A stretch of 64,000 bases of DNA from Planctomycetales bacterium (GCA_027451885.1 DAIDHX010000179.1:1-64000), one strand, 5' to 3'; shown: positions 34,801 through 44,960, counted from the stretch's first letter. Notes: a model not told the origin generated them from the letters alone. Numbers and translations: made by a program.

Positions 34801-34976
34801 GGCAGGCGGGGCTCCGAGGAGCAATTGAGACTCAGTGTCAACGAGTCGGATTATAGTCGGATTCGACTGGCTGCGTCAATGAGTCGAAACCGAAACCGGC
34901 TCCAGGTTGTACGCGGGAATCGCTACGGTGGGACGGGGTAAGGAGCAGGACTGCGTGGGAACGTGGTGGGTAACGG

Positions 34977-35789
34977 ATGAAGACGAACTATCAAGGGCCG
35001 ATCGAGGTGGAGGAGGTCAAGGTTGGGCCGGTTGTAATCCGCCAGGTGCGCCCGGCTGATCCCGACCAGCTACTCGACGATCCGTGGGTTGAGGCATGGA
35101 ATCGGCGTGACGGTTACATGCCATACTGGGCGTATGCCTGGCCCAGCGCGTTGGTGCTGGCGGAGGAATGTCTGCGGCGGGAGACGATCCTTGCGGCGGC
35201 GGACACTGAAGTGCTCGAGATCGGCTGCGGACTCGGCCTGCCGGGACTTGTCTCACTGAAGCTCGGAGCCAGGGTGGTCTTCAGCGACGTGGACGCGGAG
35301 TCGTTCCGATTCGTCGCACGTTCGATCGCCGAGAACGGCCTCGACGCGACCCGCGCTGAGTTTCTCACCCTCGATTGGAGGCAACCGCCTCCGCGTCCAT
35401 TTCCTTTCATTCTTGGGTCAGACTTGCTTTATGAACCCGCGCTCTGCTGCGTCCTGGCAAGATTCCTCCAGCTCGCCCTTGCTCCCGCCGGCCAGGCGCT
35501 CATCGCCACGCCACCCAGGACCGCGGCGGAGGGATTCCCGGCGGTTGTAAAAAGCCATGGTCTCTTGTGTCGGATCCATGAAGACGCCTCGAACGCCGCA
35601 AGCCCCACAAGTTCCAATGGCTGTTTTATTTACGAAATCACTCGGCCTCCCAAGAGCGACGCTCAGAAAGCACTAGACGGAACGATTCCATTCGGAAACG
35701 GAACGCGTCATCTGCCCTCGCCGAGCGGCCCATCACTGAAACTTCACAAAAGTCACACTGAATCCTCCCCTGGGCACAATGAAATCTAA
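34977..35789 (+). CDS. Class I methyltransferase, METTL/lysine methyltransferase type
   Basis: 270 residues. The order MPYWAYAWPSALVLAEECLRR near 47-67, then motif I VLEIGCGLGLPGLVSLKLGARVVFSDVD near 80-107 and FILGSDLLYEPA near 143-154 is that of Methyltransf_16 proteins (METTL18/20/21, ETF-beta lysine methyltransferases), where W-P-S-A and the D-L-L-Y motif bind SAM and the target. It probably methylates a protein lysine in the cytoplasm; the partner is unknown. The last ~50 residues are low complexity and may extend past the domain. Divergent from the iron operon. Confidence 0.8.
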   Translation: MKTNYQGPIEVEEVKVGPVVIRQVRPADPDQLLDDPWVEAWNRRDGYMPYWAYAWPSALVLAEECLRRETILAAADTEVLEIGCGLGLPGLVSLKLGARVVFSDVDAESFRFVARSIAENGLDATRAEFLTLDWRQPPPRPFPFILGSDLLYEPALCCVLARFLQLALAPAGQALIATPPRTAAEGFPAVVKSHGLLCRIHEDASNAASPTSSNGCFIYEITRPPKSDAQKALDGTIPFGNGTRHLPSPSGPSLKLHKSHTESSPGHNEI

Positions 35790-35907
35790 ATATGAACCGA
35801 GAGAATTCGGTAGTCGTTTGTCGGCGGCGTTGGGTCGGCCGCTGGCGATGTGATGCCTGGGGCAAAACGCCCTGGGCGACGAAGACTGAATATCTTTCGA
35901 GGCACCT

Positions 35908-37011
<1,104 letters not shown>

Positions 37012-37033
37012 GATCCCCGTTCCATCGCATCCC

Positions 37034-37083
37034 GCGGCTTTCCCACCTGAATCGCGCGATCGGGTGCGAAAGCCGCTTTTTTT
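37034..37083 (+). terminator. Intrinsic terminator after the DUF1559 gene
   Basis: A nine-base stem GCGGCTTTC (37034-37042) pairs with GAAAGCCGC (37068-37076), with a 25-base loop that contains a second small GC hairpin, followed at once by seven T residues (37077-37083). It ends the DUF1559 transcript 23 bases after its stop codon, so the next gene needs its own promoter or read-through. Confidence 0.85.
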
Positions 37084-37124
37084 CAAGTTCGGACAGCAAC
37101 CTCAATCCGAGGATTCTCTCCACC

Positions 37125-37517
37125 ATGATCATGAATCGGAAACACGTACTCCTCGCAAGCATCTACACTGCGTTCGCCATGCTGGGTCTCGCCAGCACGG
37201 GATGCAGCTCCAGCACATCCGCCGGCAGCGGAGTCGCCATCGCCAGGCCGGAGCTCGAGAACAGCGATTCGATCACGGCCTGTCTCCCCGCGGGCGTCAC
37301 GCTGGACTCGAAGACGACCGACAAGGAAGGCGACAGCGAGACCGTGAAGGATACGCTCGCCCGGCTGAAGGCCACGGTCAAAGGGGGCAAGCTCTACGAT
37401 CTCAACAAGCGTGAGATCCACTTCTACACGCCCACAACCAAGGGGCTCGAGATCCTGCGCGAGCCGGAATATCGGAAGCTGAGCAAGAAATATAGCCTGG
37501 TCCTGCTCGGCTCCTAG
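37125..37517 (+). CDS. Small lipoprotein of unknown function
   Basis: 130 residues from ATG 37125 (GAGG twelve bases upstream; ATG 37131 also possible). An N-terminal basic/hydrophobic signal ends in LASTGCSSS, a lipobox whose cysteine would be lipidated. The mature part (~105 residues) is charged with segments DSETVKDTLARLKATVKGGKLYDLNKREIHFY and GLEILREPEYRKLSKKYSLVLL. Small lipoproteins like this often follow DUF1559 genes in planctomycetes and may work beside them; here a terminator separates the two. No domain recognised. Confidence 0.75.
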   Translation: MIMNRKHVLLASIYTAFAMLGLASTGCSSSTSAGSGVAIARPELENSDSITACLPAGVTLDSKTTDKEGDSETVKDTLARLKATVKGGKLYDLNKREIHFYTPTTKGLEILREPEYRKLSKKYSLVLLGS

Positions 37518-37556
37518 AACGCTTCGAGACCGCGTTCAAGAGAAGCGCCACGCCGT

Positions 37557-38489
37557 TCAAACTGGGCCACGGTTTGAGCGTAACGTGCCTATCATGGATC
37601 GCACGCTGGCGACGCCCGTGTTCGCCAGCGTCGACCCAATCTCGGCCACCAGTCGTCCCGCGGCGCCGGGGTCGAAGAACGTCGTCGTGCCCACCTGCAC
37701 TGCGCTTGCGCCCGCGACGAGAAACTCCAGCACGTCGTCGACCGTGGCAATTCCCCCCACGCCGATAATCGCCAGACCTGGCAAGGCACGCGCGGTTTCC
37801 CAAACCATGCGCAGGGCGATCGGCTTGATCGCGGGCCCTGACAGCCCGCCGTAGTCATAAGCCAGGATCGGCCTGCGCTTCCGCCAGTCCAGGGCGAGTC
37901 CGCGCAGGGTGTTGATGAGGCTCACGGCGTCCGCGCCTCCGTCGGCCGCCGCGCGTGCGATTGCCACCACGTCGGTCACGTTCGGTGTCAGCTTGGCAAT
38001 GATCGGCAGCGCGCAACGCGCTCGCACCTGGCTGACCACTTCCCGCACAGCCGCCGGATCAATGCCCAGGTCGAGCCCGTGACTCACGTTCGGGCATGAG
38101 ATGTTCAGCTCCACGGCCGCCAGGCCGGGCTCGCTCGCCAGCCGTTCCGCCATCTGGGCGAATTGCTCGATGCTCTCGCCGGCGATGTTGGCGATGATCG
38201 CCGTCCCGACTGTGCGCAAATAGGGCAAATGATGGGTGCAAAAGTGTTCGAGGCCGTCGTTGTCGAGCCCAATCGCGTTGAGCATTCCCGCGGCCGTTTC
38301 CACGGTACGCGGAGTGGGATTCCCCGCGCGCGGGCGCAGGGTCACCGTCTTGGGAATCACGCCGCCGAGACTCGCCAGCTCGACAAATCCCGCCATCTCA
38401 CGCACGTACCCAAACGTTCCCGAGGCTGTCAGCACGGGATTCTTGAGCCGCAGCCGTCCCAGGTTTACCTCGAGATCCACCGTCGCCAC
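37557..38489 (-). CDS. pyrD: Dihydroorotate dehydrogenase, class 1 type
   Basis: About 310 residues from GTG 38489 (GGGGAG ten bases upstream; GTG 38480 is nearly as good). FMN-binding TIM barrel that oxidises dihydroorotate to orotate in pyrimidine synthesis. Motifs: LKNPVLTASGTFGY near 13-26, PRTVETAAGMLNAIGLDNDG near 52-71, AAVELNISCPNV near 120-131 (the class 1 cysteine base), IIAKLTPNVTD, GVGGIATVDDVLEFLVAGASAVQVGTT for phosphate and flavin. The sequence VxLxxxLxNPxxxASG at the start is typical of class 1B, which needs a PyrK partner for electrons; pyrK is not in the window. The longer frame to 38780 overlaps the divergent gene and is rejected. Confidence 0.93.
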   Translation of the reverse strand: MATVDLEVNLGRLRLKNPVLTASGTFGYVREMAGFVELASLGGVIPKTVTLRPRAGNPTPRTVETAAGMLNAIGLDNDGLEHFCTHHLPYLRTVGTAIIANIAGESIEQFAQMAERLASEPGLAAVELNISCPNVSHGLDLGIDPAAVREVVSQVRARCALPIIAKLTPNVTDVVAIARAAADGGADAVSLINTLRGLALDWRKRRPILAYDYGGLSGPAIKPIALRMVWETARALPGLAIIGVGGIATVDDVLEFLVAGASAVQVGTTTFFDPGAAGRLVAEIGSTLANTGVASVRSMIGTLRSNRGPV

Positions 38490-38535
38490 GCGCGTGTGCT
38501 CCCCTTGTCGCCATCTTGATCGTTCGTCTAGGCTA

Positions 38536-39396
38536 ATGAAACGCATGAAAGACGTCGATCCTCCTGAGCGATCGCGCTCGACTCCAGAGACCATGAACTT
38601 GCCGATGACGAGCCACGCCGACCTTGCCCGCGACCTGGACTTTGTGAAAGAGCTCGCACGCGAGTGCGCCGAGATCGCGATTGCCCGGCGCGGGCGTGTT
38701 TTGCCCTCCGAAAAAGCGAATCTGAGCTTTGTGACCGATCTCGACACCGACCTCGAACGCCTGATTCGAGGGCGGCTCAAGCAGCGCTTTCCCGACGATC
38801 AGATCACCGGCGAGGAGTACGACTCCGAAGGCGGCGACGGGCCGAGACGCTGGTCGATCGATCCCATCGACGGCACCGGCAACCTGGTGCACGGCCTGCC
38901 GCTCTGGGCGGTCAGCATCGGCCTCATCGACGACGGCCAACCGGTGCTCGGCGTGATTGCGATCCCGCCCCTCGGCGAGCTTTACTGGGCCACGCATGGC
39001 TCGGGCGCCTGGCGCGATGGCGAACGACTGCACGCGCTCGATGCCGATTTTATTCACGATCAGGACAACATTTGCGTGGGCACCAATGCCCTTCGGGCCG
39101 TCGATCCGCGGAGTTTGAAAGGCCGGTTGCGCGACCTGGGAAGCGCCTGCTGCGAGCAGGCGTTCGTGGCGTCAAACCGGCTCCAGGCGTCAATTCTGCT
39201 GGGCGAGCACGCGCACGATGTGGCCGCCGGGGTAGTGCTTGCCACCGAAGCCGGCTGCCACTACGCCGCGATCACCGGCGAACGACTCTCGCCGGCTGAG
39301 GTCGTGCGCTCTACGCCGATCTCCCGGCCCGTGTTGCTCGCGCCTCCACAAAGGCTCGAAATCTTGCTTGGAATGGCCCGCCAGTACTCTTCGTGA
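38536..39396 (+). CDS. Inositol monophosphatase family phosphatase
   Basis: 286 residues from ATG 38536; ATGs at 38545, 38593 and 38605 are possible starts. The metal sites are visible: DLDTDLE near 68-74, GEEYD near 92-96, and the signature IDPIDGTGNLVHG near 108-120; the late motif HDVAAGVVLATEAG replaces the usual WDxAA with a histidine before the aspartate. Members remove phosphate from inositol, histidinol, PAP or fructose-1,6-bisphosphate with two or three Mg ions. The substrate here is not decided; the lineage is close to histidinol-phosphatase-like proteins in my reading. It is divergent from pyrD and followed by the DUF4259 gene after 22 bases. Confidence 0.85.
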   Translation: MKRMKDVDPPERSRSTPETMNLPMTSHADLARDLDFVKELARECAEIAIARRGRVLPSEKANLSFVTDLDTDLERLIRGRLKQRFPDDQITGEEYDSEGGDGPRRWSIDPIDGTGNLVHGLPLWAVSIGLIDDGQPVLGVIAIPPLGELYWATHGSGAWRDGERLHALDADFIHDQDNICVGTNALRAVDPRSLKGRLRDLGSACCEQAFVASNRLQASILLGEHAHDVAAGVVLATEAGCHYAAITGERLSPAEVVRSTPISRPVLLAPPQRLEILLGMARQYSS

Positions 39397-39418
39397 AATA
39401 CGCACGTTTGGATCTAAC

Positions 39419-39880
39419 ATGGGAAGCTGGGGCGTCAAAAGCTACGAAAACGACGAGGCAGCCGACGCGATCGACGCCGGCTATGATCAGGTCCATGGCG
39501 CAGAATATGAGGCGCTTATGGATGATCGGAATCCCCTCTCGTTCGATGAGGTCCAGAAGCGGCTCGCGAGTCCCGAGACCCTGAGCGCTGCGATCGACGC
39601 CCTCGTGGAATCGCTGCCGCCCGGTCTTGAGCCCGAGTTGTGGGACGCCCATGCTCGGCTGGCCTTTGTGGGAATTGTGGTGCGCCACGCCGAGTTCCGC
39701 GTGCCGATCCCTCCCGCGCTTGGCATACGCGCGCTCGAGTGGCTCGAGCAGGAAACCCTGGACTGGGACGAGGCCACTCTACGCAGGCTGGCGCGGGAGC
39801 GAGAAATCAAGCTTCTGAGGCGAATCCTCGCTCGAGATCAAACCAGCCCGGACCTGGGACCCATCACGGAGCAGACGTAG
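39419..39880 (+). CDS. DUF4259 family protein
   Basis: 153 residues from ATG 39419. The start MGSWGVKSYENDEAADAI is the diagnostic N-terminus of DUF4259 (MGxWGxxxxENDxAxD), a family of small soluble proteins of unknown function in diverse bacteria. The rest is helical and acidic (FDEVQKRLASPETLSAAIDALVES, AFVGIVVRHAEFRVP). It lies 22 bases downstream of the phosphatase and its 3' end overlaps the end of the opposite-strand TPR gene by 17 bases. Confidence 0.8.
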   Translation: MGSWGVKSYENDEAADAIDAGYDQVHGAEYEALMDDRNPLSFDEVQKRLASPETLSAAIDALVESLPPGLEPELWDAHARLAFVGIVVRHAEFRVPIPPALGIRALEWLEQETLDWDEATLRRLAREREIKLLRRILARDQTSPDLGPITEQT

Positions 39881-41339
39881 CCGGCCGCGCCTCGGTGAAT
39901 TCCTGACGAAGCGTGGCCGCCATGCGTTCGAAGACGCCAGCCCAGTCGCCTGGCCCTGTCTGACGGAAGAGCCTGAGCGTGGGATACCACGGCGAATCTT
40001 CGCGATCACTCTGCCAGCGCCAGTCGGCTGCATGGGCGAGGGCGACCCAGGTACGCACGCCCGTCGCACCCGCGAGATGCACGATCGCGGTGTCAGGCGC
40101 GATGACCAGGTCAAGGCTTTGCATCGCGGCGGCCGTGTCGGCCAGATCGGCGAATTCCGGACCCAGCTCGAGCAGCTTGATCCGATCGCGCAGCGGCGAG
40201 GCTTGCTCGCTGCCGGCCCCTTTTTGCAGGCTCACGAGCGAAATATTCGGGATCCGCGCGATGGGTTCGAGCTGTTCGAGCCGAAACGAACGCTGGGTGT
40301 CTCGCACGAAGGCTGGGTTGCCTTGCCAGACAACGCCGACTCGAAGCCCAGGCAACGCCAAAAGCCGCGCGCGATGGCGGAGCACAGCCTCGCGATCAGG
40401 GTGGAGATAAGGCACGCACGCTCGCTCGGGGATCTGAGTTTCACCGAGAATCCGGGGCATGCTCATGAGCGGGGCATGCACGTCGAGGGCGGGAAGATTT
40501 TCACCCTCGCCTACAACAGTGTCGAGCCCAGGCGCGCTCGCCGCCAGCCGCACGAGCGGTTGCCGGCAAGCCAGGATCACCCGCCCACCACGTCCGGCCG
40601 CCTGTTTGGCGTAACGTAGAAACTGAATTCCATCGCCAAGCCCCGAATCGGCGTAGAGCAGGATTGTGCGACCCTCCAGGAGCGATCCATCCCAGAGGAG
40701 ACCAGGCAGGGCTGGGATGGCGTGCTCCGGGCACTTGAGGCGCCATTCGTACTCCGGCCAGCCGCGCGTGAAGTCTCCCATCTGAAGCCACGCAAGCGCT
40801 CGCGCCAGCCGAATCCTGGGATCGTCAGGCGCAAGAGCGAGCGCGCGTTCATAGGTCGCCACGGCGTCCGCGAGTCGACCCAGAGAGCGTTCTGCGTTGC
40901 CCAGATTATGGATGGCGTCAACGAATCCCGGCCGGAGCTCGATCGCGCGTTGGTAGCAGGCAGTGGCTTCGCCTGGACGACCCTGCCTCTGCCGCACATT
41001 CCCCAGATTATTGAGGCCGTCGGGATAGTCCGGGCGTAGACCGAGCACACCTTCGAGCGCCGCCGCGGCCTCGTCGACACGCCCCACCGCGCAAAGCGCA
41101 GCGCCCAGGTTATTCCGTGCTTCGAGATACGCCGGAGCGAGCGCAAGCGAGCTTTCGTAGGCGGTGATCGCGTCCGATGGGCGGCCCTGGATTTGTTGTG
41201 CGGCGCCGAGCAAAAACCAGAGCTCGGGTGATCGCGGGTACTCGGTGACGCCCCGGCGGCAGACAGACTCCGCGAGCACGAACTGCCGTGATTCCAGTAA
41301 TTGCGTGGCCAGCCGCACTGCCTCCCGTAAAAGATCCAT
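39864..41339 (-). CDS. TPR protein with GT9-like glycosyltransferase domain
   Basis: About 491 residues from ATG 41339 (AAGGA nine bases upstream; a frame to 41660 runs antisense through pilT and is rejected). Residues ~1-215 are five to six tetratricopeptide repeats (SPELWFLLGAAQQIQGRPSDAI, YLEARNNLGAALCAVGRVDEA, YPDGLNNLGNVRQRQGRPGEA, FVDAIHNLGNAERSLGRLADA). The C-terminal ~250 residues start with ILLYADSGLGDGIQFLRYAKQA and contain RVGVVWQGNP and LVIAPDTAIVHLAGATGVRTWVAL, a heptosyltransferase/GT9-like half-pair seen in many TPR glycosyltransferase proteins. It may glycosylate a cell-surface polymer or protein. It follows pilT by 31 bases, and so is probably co-transcribed. Confidence 0.85.
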   Translation of the reverse strand: MDLLREAVRLATQLLESRQFVLAESVCRRGVTEYPRSPELWFLLGAAQQIQGRPSDAITAYESSLALAPAYLEARNNLGAALCAVGRVDEAAAALEGVLGLRPDYPDGLNNLGNVRQRQGRPGEATACYQRAIELRPGFVDAIHNLGNAERSLGRLADAVATYERALALAPDDPRIRLARALAWLQMGDFTRGWPEYEWRLKCPEHAIPALPGLLWDGSLLEGRTILLYADSGLGDGIQFLRYAKQAAGRGGRVILACRQPLVRLAASAPGLDTVVGEGENLPALDVHAPLMSMPRILGETQIPERACVPYLHPDREAVLRHRARLLALPGLRVGVVWQGNPAFVRDTQRSFRLEQLEPIARIPNISLVSLQKGAGSEQASPLRDRIKLLELGPEFADLADTAAAMQSLDLVIAPDTAIVHLAGATGVRTWVALAHAADWRWQSDREDSPWYPTLRLFRQTGPGDWAGVFERMAATLRQEFTEARPATSAP

Positions 41340-41370
41340 GCAAAACGTCCTTGACGGGCGTGCCAGCCGA

Positions 41371-42432
41371 TCAGTGAATGCCGCGCAAGCCAAGTGCAAC
41401 GGCCTCAGCATTCGTCGCCAGACGCAACGCCTCGGTTCCTGAGATCTCCTTGCTCTTGTAGAGATCGAGCAGATGTTGATCAAACCTCTGCATGCCGCGC
41501 TCGCGCCCGGCCATGTAGTCAGCGAGCTCTCCCAGGCGATTCTCCAAAATGTACTTCGACGTGACAGCGCCTCCGCGGAGGACCTCCATCGCCGCTCGCA
41601 TGCCCCCCTGTTGCGCAACCGCCAGGCGCTGGGAGATGATCGCCTCAAGCGATGTTGCAAGCTGTGAAGTCGCGATCGAACGCTCCTCGGGCGGAATCAT
41701 GGCCAGGATTCGCTCGATCGTCTGTGACGCGTTCGTGCTGTGCACCGTCGCAAATACCTGGTGCCCCGTGTCGGCAGCTCGGAGCGCCATTCGCATTGTC
41801 TCGCTGTCGCGGAGCTCGCCGACAAGAATCACGTCGGGATCTTGCCGCAGCGACTGACGCAGGCCGTGTTCGAACGAAGGCGTGTCACGCCCGAGCTCAA
41901 GATGCGCGATCAGAGCCCTGTCGTTCGTGTGCATGTATTCGACCGGGTCCTCGATGGTGATGATCTTGCAGCGGTGGGTGTGATTGATCAGATCGACCAT
42001 CGCCGCAAGCGTCGTGCTCTTGCCGCTGCCCGTCGTGCCGGTGAGCAGAATCAAACCCCGCTGCGCGAGCGCAATGTCGTGCAGTACCGGCGGGAGCTTG
42101 AGCTCCTCGATCGATCGAACCTTGAGCTTGATCACACGCATCACAAGCGCTGGCCGGCTGTTCTGGCTGTAGATATTGCAACGAAACCGCGACAGGCCCG
42201 GAATCTCATAGGAAAAGTCGAGCCCGTTGTAGAGCGCCTGCGCGAGCTCCTCGGCCTTCAGCGCGGGGCGCAGCGAGAGAATGAAGCGGCGGAGCTCGGC
42301 CTCGTCAACGGCGGGTGCGTCAACCGCGCGGATCTGGCCGTTGATCCGCAAAAGCGGCATCGCCGCGGTCTGGAGATGAACGTCCGACGCCCCCTGCTCC
42401 ACAGCGAAGCGAACAAGTTGATCGAAGCTCAT
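41371..42432 (-). CDS. pilT: Type IV pilus retraction ATPase PilT
   Basis: 353 residues from ATG 42432 (GAGGG six bases upstream). N-terminal PAS-like segment (QGASDVHLQTAAMPLLRINGQI), Walker A GTTGSGKST at 132-140, Asp box ITIEDPVEYMH, Walker B DVILVGELRD, His box TGHQVFATVHSTNA and the PilT-type AIISQRL segment. It is a hexameric ATPase that retracts type IV pili. Core T4P assembly genes are not in the window, but type II/IV-like pseudopilins are, and pilT genes often stand away from them. It is divergent from the GH88 gene. Confidence 0.92.
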   Translation of the reverse strand: MSFDQLVRFAVEQGASDVHLQTAAMPLLRINGQIRAVDAPAVDEAELRRFILSLRPALKAEELAQALYNGLDFSYEIPGLSRFRCNIYSQNSRPALVMRVIKLKVRSIEELKLPPVLHDIALAQRGLILLTGTTGSGKSTTLAAMVDLINHTHRCKIITIEDPVEYMHTNDRALIAHLELGRDTPSFEHGLRQSLRQDPDVILVGELRDSETMRMALRAADTGHQVFATVHSTNASQTIERILAMIPPEERSIATSQLATSLEAIISQRLAVAQQGGMRAAMEVLRGGAVTSKYILENRLGELADYMAGRERGMQRFDQHLLDLYKSKEISGTEALRLATNAEAVALGLRGIH

Positions 42433-42574
42433 AACCATCCCTCGAAATGCGCGGCTGTCGCTCGATGACGTTCGGCGGGCGAATTTGTATCCTAGCACAC
42501 CCACAGGCGCTCCTGAATCCCCGGGAAGCATGAGCTCGCCTGAGCTGGATCCGCTCTTTTGGGAACGAATTATC

Positions 42575-43756
42575 ATGAACACAATTCCAGGCGCCAAGCT
42601 GGAAACAAACTCCCAGACGCTCGCGGCTCGCGTCGACCGCCTGTTCGACTTCTCTGCCGGTCAGGTTGAGCGCCTGATTGCGAATCATCCCGGACTGTTT
42701 CCGATCTACACCCAAAACGGCCGCTGGGCCCACAAGGGCGAGGGCTGGACCGAATGGTGCGGCGGCTTCCTGGCGGGCATGGCCTGGTTGATTGCAAATC
42801 GAACCGGGTCCGCAGACTGGCGCAATCGCGCAATCGCGCTTTCAAGCCAGCTTGAGCCCCGCAAGCTCGATCGCGACGTCCACGACCTCGGGTTCATCTT
42901 TCTGAATTCGTACCGGCCCTGGTATCAGACAACCGGAGATCCCGCGCCAGGCGAAGTGCTGATCACAGCCGGGCGCACGCTCGCGCTCCGCTTCAATGAA
43001 CGCGGGCGCTTCTTGCGTTCGTTCCTGGCTCCAGAGAGCCTGTTCATCGATATCATGATGAATGTGCCGATCATCTTTCTGGCGGCGCGGGCAAGCGGCG
43101 ATCAATCGCTTTTTGAGATCGCTTCGGCCCATTGCCGAACCACCGAACGCACGCTCATCCGCGAGGATGGTTCCACCGCACACGAGGGGATCTTCGACCT
43201 GGCAACCGGCCGTTTCCTTCGCCAGAGCACCCAGCAAGGCGTCGCCGCGGAATCGACCTGGAGCCGAGGGCTCGCCTGGTCCCTTTATGGTTTCTGCCAG
43301 GTTTATGCGTTTACGCAAGATCGGGCCGACCTCGAGGTTTCGTGGCGCAACGCCGACTGTTTTCTCCGCAGACTGGGTGCGGATCGCATCCCGCCGTGGG
43401 ACTTCGACGCCCCAGCCGGCGCCCGGCACGACGACAGCTCGGCCGGGGCAATCGCGGCGTCCGGGCTGTTCGAGCTCGCGCGCGCCACAGCCGCGATCGA
43501 TCAGGCGCGCGCAACCCGTTACGAAGCAGCAGCGACCGAGTTGCTCTCCGCCCTGCTCTGCGATCACTACATCGCCTGGAACACCCCCGCCTGGGAGGGT
43601 GTGCTCAAGCACGGAATCTATCATTTTCACAAACGCCTTGGCGTTGATGAATCGGTCATGTGGGGTGATTTTTTTGTGCTCGAGGCGGCGGCAAAACTGC
43701 TCCAGGCGCAGGCTTCGCCACGGTCCTGGCCTGCGCAGTCCCATGCACGCGATTGA
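42575..43756 (+). CDS. Glycoside hydrolase family 88, unsaturated uronyl hydrolase-like
   Basis: About 393 residues from ATG 42575 (GGGAA nine bases upstream; ATG 42530 with GGGAAGC is an alternative). The (alpha/alpha)6 barrel of GH88 is seen in RWAHKGEGWTEWCGGFLAGMAWL near 48-70, the catalytic HDLGFIFL near 100-107, IDIMMNVP near 157-164, WSRGLAWSLYGF near 230-241, DDSSAGAIAASGLFEL near 287-302 and DESVMWGDFFVLEA near 362-375. It would hydrate and cleave the unsaturated uronic acid left at the end of oligosaccharides by a lyase, on glycosaminoglycans, ulvan, xanthan or pectin-type substrates. No signal peptide, so it acts in the cytoplasm. A uronate dehydrogenase-like gene follows. Confidence 0.88.
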   Translation: MNTIPGAKLETNSQTLAARVDRLFDFSAGQVERLIANHPGLFPIYTQNGRWAHKGEGWTEWCGGFLAGMAWLIANRTGSADWRNRAIALSSQLEPRKLDRDVHDLGFIFLNSYRPWYQTTGDPAPGEVLITAGRTLALRFNERGRFLRSFLAPESLFIDIMMNVPIIFLAARASGDQSLFEIASAHCRTTERTLIREDGSTAHEGIFDLATGRFLRQSTQQGVAAESTWSRGLAWSLYGFCQVYAFTQDRADLEVSWRNADCFLRRLGADRIPPWDFDAPAGARHDDSSAGAIAASGLFELARATAAIDQARATRYEAAATELLSALLCDHYIAWNTPAWEGVLKHGIYHFHKRLGVDESVMWGDFFVLEAAAKLLQAQASPRSWPAQSHARD

Positions 43757-43830
43757 GGTGCGCGGTATGCTCAATTGAAGCGCACCGGCGCCCGGCGCGT
43801 TTCCTGTGCCTCTCCACCGGGAGTCCGACC

Positions 43831-44742
43831 ATGCGTCCTGAAAGCAATTCGGGCGAACACGTACCGTTCGACCAGGATCCAGACCGCGAGCCGATGGCTG
43901 GCTTCTTCGATCGAGACCAGCTTCGGCCTCTGGACGAGGATGCCTCGTTCCCGGAAGACGAATCCGAACTCGACCAGCTCGACTCGCTGCCGCGGGTGGT
44001 GCTGATCACAGGCGCGTCGGGCAACATTGGACGCAAGCTCCGAGCTGCCTGGGCCGACGAGTACGAACTCGTGCTCCTCGACAAGGACAACCAGAATGAC
44101 CCGGACATCATCCGGGCCGATCTTTCCGTCATGGACGACGAGTGGCTTACGCATTTCCACGGTGTCGACGCCGTCGTGCATCTGGCGGCCAATCCCAACG
44201 AGTTTTCCCCCTGGGACGAGCTCATCGGCCCCAATCTCGACACCCAGGCCAACGTGTTCAACGCGGCTGCGCTCGCCGGCGTGGAACGCATCGTCTTCGC
44301 GAGCTCGAACCATGTCATGGGCCTCTACGAGAAAATCGGCACTGCGCCCATCACGGTCGAATTACCGCCGCGGCCAGACTCGCCTTACGGCATTACCAAG
44401 CTGGTCGGCGAACGGCTGGGCAAGAGTCTCTCACGCGCGTTCGATCTCACATTCATTGCGCTCCGGCTGGGCTGGATTCAACCAGGGCGGAATCGGCCCG
44501 AGACCCTGCCGCACGAGTGGGCGCGCAAGATGTGGCTCTCAAACGCCGACCTGGTTCACCTGTTCGATTGCGCCATCGAGGCCGAGATCGAGGATCGCTC
44601 ATTCGTGCTGGCAAACGGCATGTCCAGGAATCACGGCATGCGTTGGGATCTTTCCGTCACGGCCGAGCTGCTCGGCTTTTTGCCCAAGGACGACGCCTAC
44701 GCCGAACCACCCCATGCACCGGCGCACGAAGCATCAAGCTGA
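43831..44742 (+). CDS. NAD-dependent uronate dehydrogenase-like SDR epimerase
   Basis: 303 residues from ATG 43831 (GGGAG eight bases upstream). About 50 acidic N-terminal residues precede an extended SDR Rossmann fold: GASGNIGRKLRAAW near 61-74, DAVVHLAANPNEFSPWDELIGPNLD near 112-136, VFASSNHVMGLYEK near 156-169 and RPDSPYGITKLVGE near 181-194 with the catalytic YxxxK. The SSNHVxGxY stretch together with RPDSxYG is characteristic of uronate dehydrogenase, which oxidises galacturonate or glucuronate to the aldarolactone; UDP-sugar epimerases lack it. It comes 74 bases after the GH88 gene, supporting a two-step uronate route. Confidence 0.78.
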   Translation: MRPESNSGEHVPFDQDPDREPMAGFFDRDQLRPLDEDASFPEDESELDQLDSLPRVVLITGASGNIGRKLRAAWADEYELVLLDKDNQNDPDIIRADLSVMDDEWLTHFHGVDAVVHLAANPNEFSPWDELIGPNLDTQANVFNAAALAGVERIVFASSNHVMGLYEKIGTAPITVELPPRPDSPYGITKLVGERLGKSLSRAFDLTFIALRLGWIQPGRNRPETLPHEWARKMWLSNADLVHLFDCAIEAEIEDRSFVLANGMSRNHGMRWDLSVTAELLGFLPKDDAYAEPPHAPAHEASS

Positions 44743-44864
44743 TCGCGGCTTCCTGGCTCCTCTGACAACTCGCGAAAAGCGTTCTAGGGTGCTAGAGCGA
44801 ATCCAGATGGCCTGCCGTGCGTGACGGGTGCGCCTGGCGGCCTTCCCGGCCGGAGCTTGATGCG

Positions 44865-44942
44865 ATGAATCCGCGCGCCTACCTGGCGTTGATCGTCATT
44901 GTGATCATGATCGTCCCGGCGTGGACGAACCTGGTTGCTTGA
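44865..44942 (+). CDS. Possible 25-residue hydrophobic peptide
   Basis: A short frame MNPRAYLALIVIVIMIVPAWTNLVA with one predicted transmembrane stretch, ATG 44865 and TGA 44940-44942, preceded by GGAG about ten bases upstream. It fills most of the gap between the SDR gene and the opposite-strand DUF2721 gene. A single-helix membrane peptide is possible; at this length an accidental frame cannot be excluded. Confidence 0.4.
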   Translation: MNPRAYLALIVIVIMIVPAWTNLVA

Positions 44943-44960
44943 AGACGCCGCCTTGACCGC

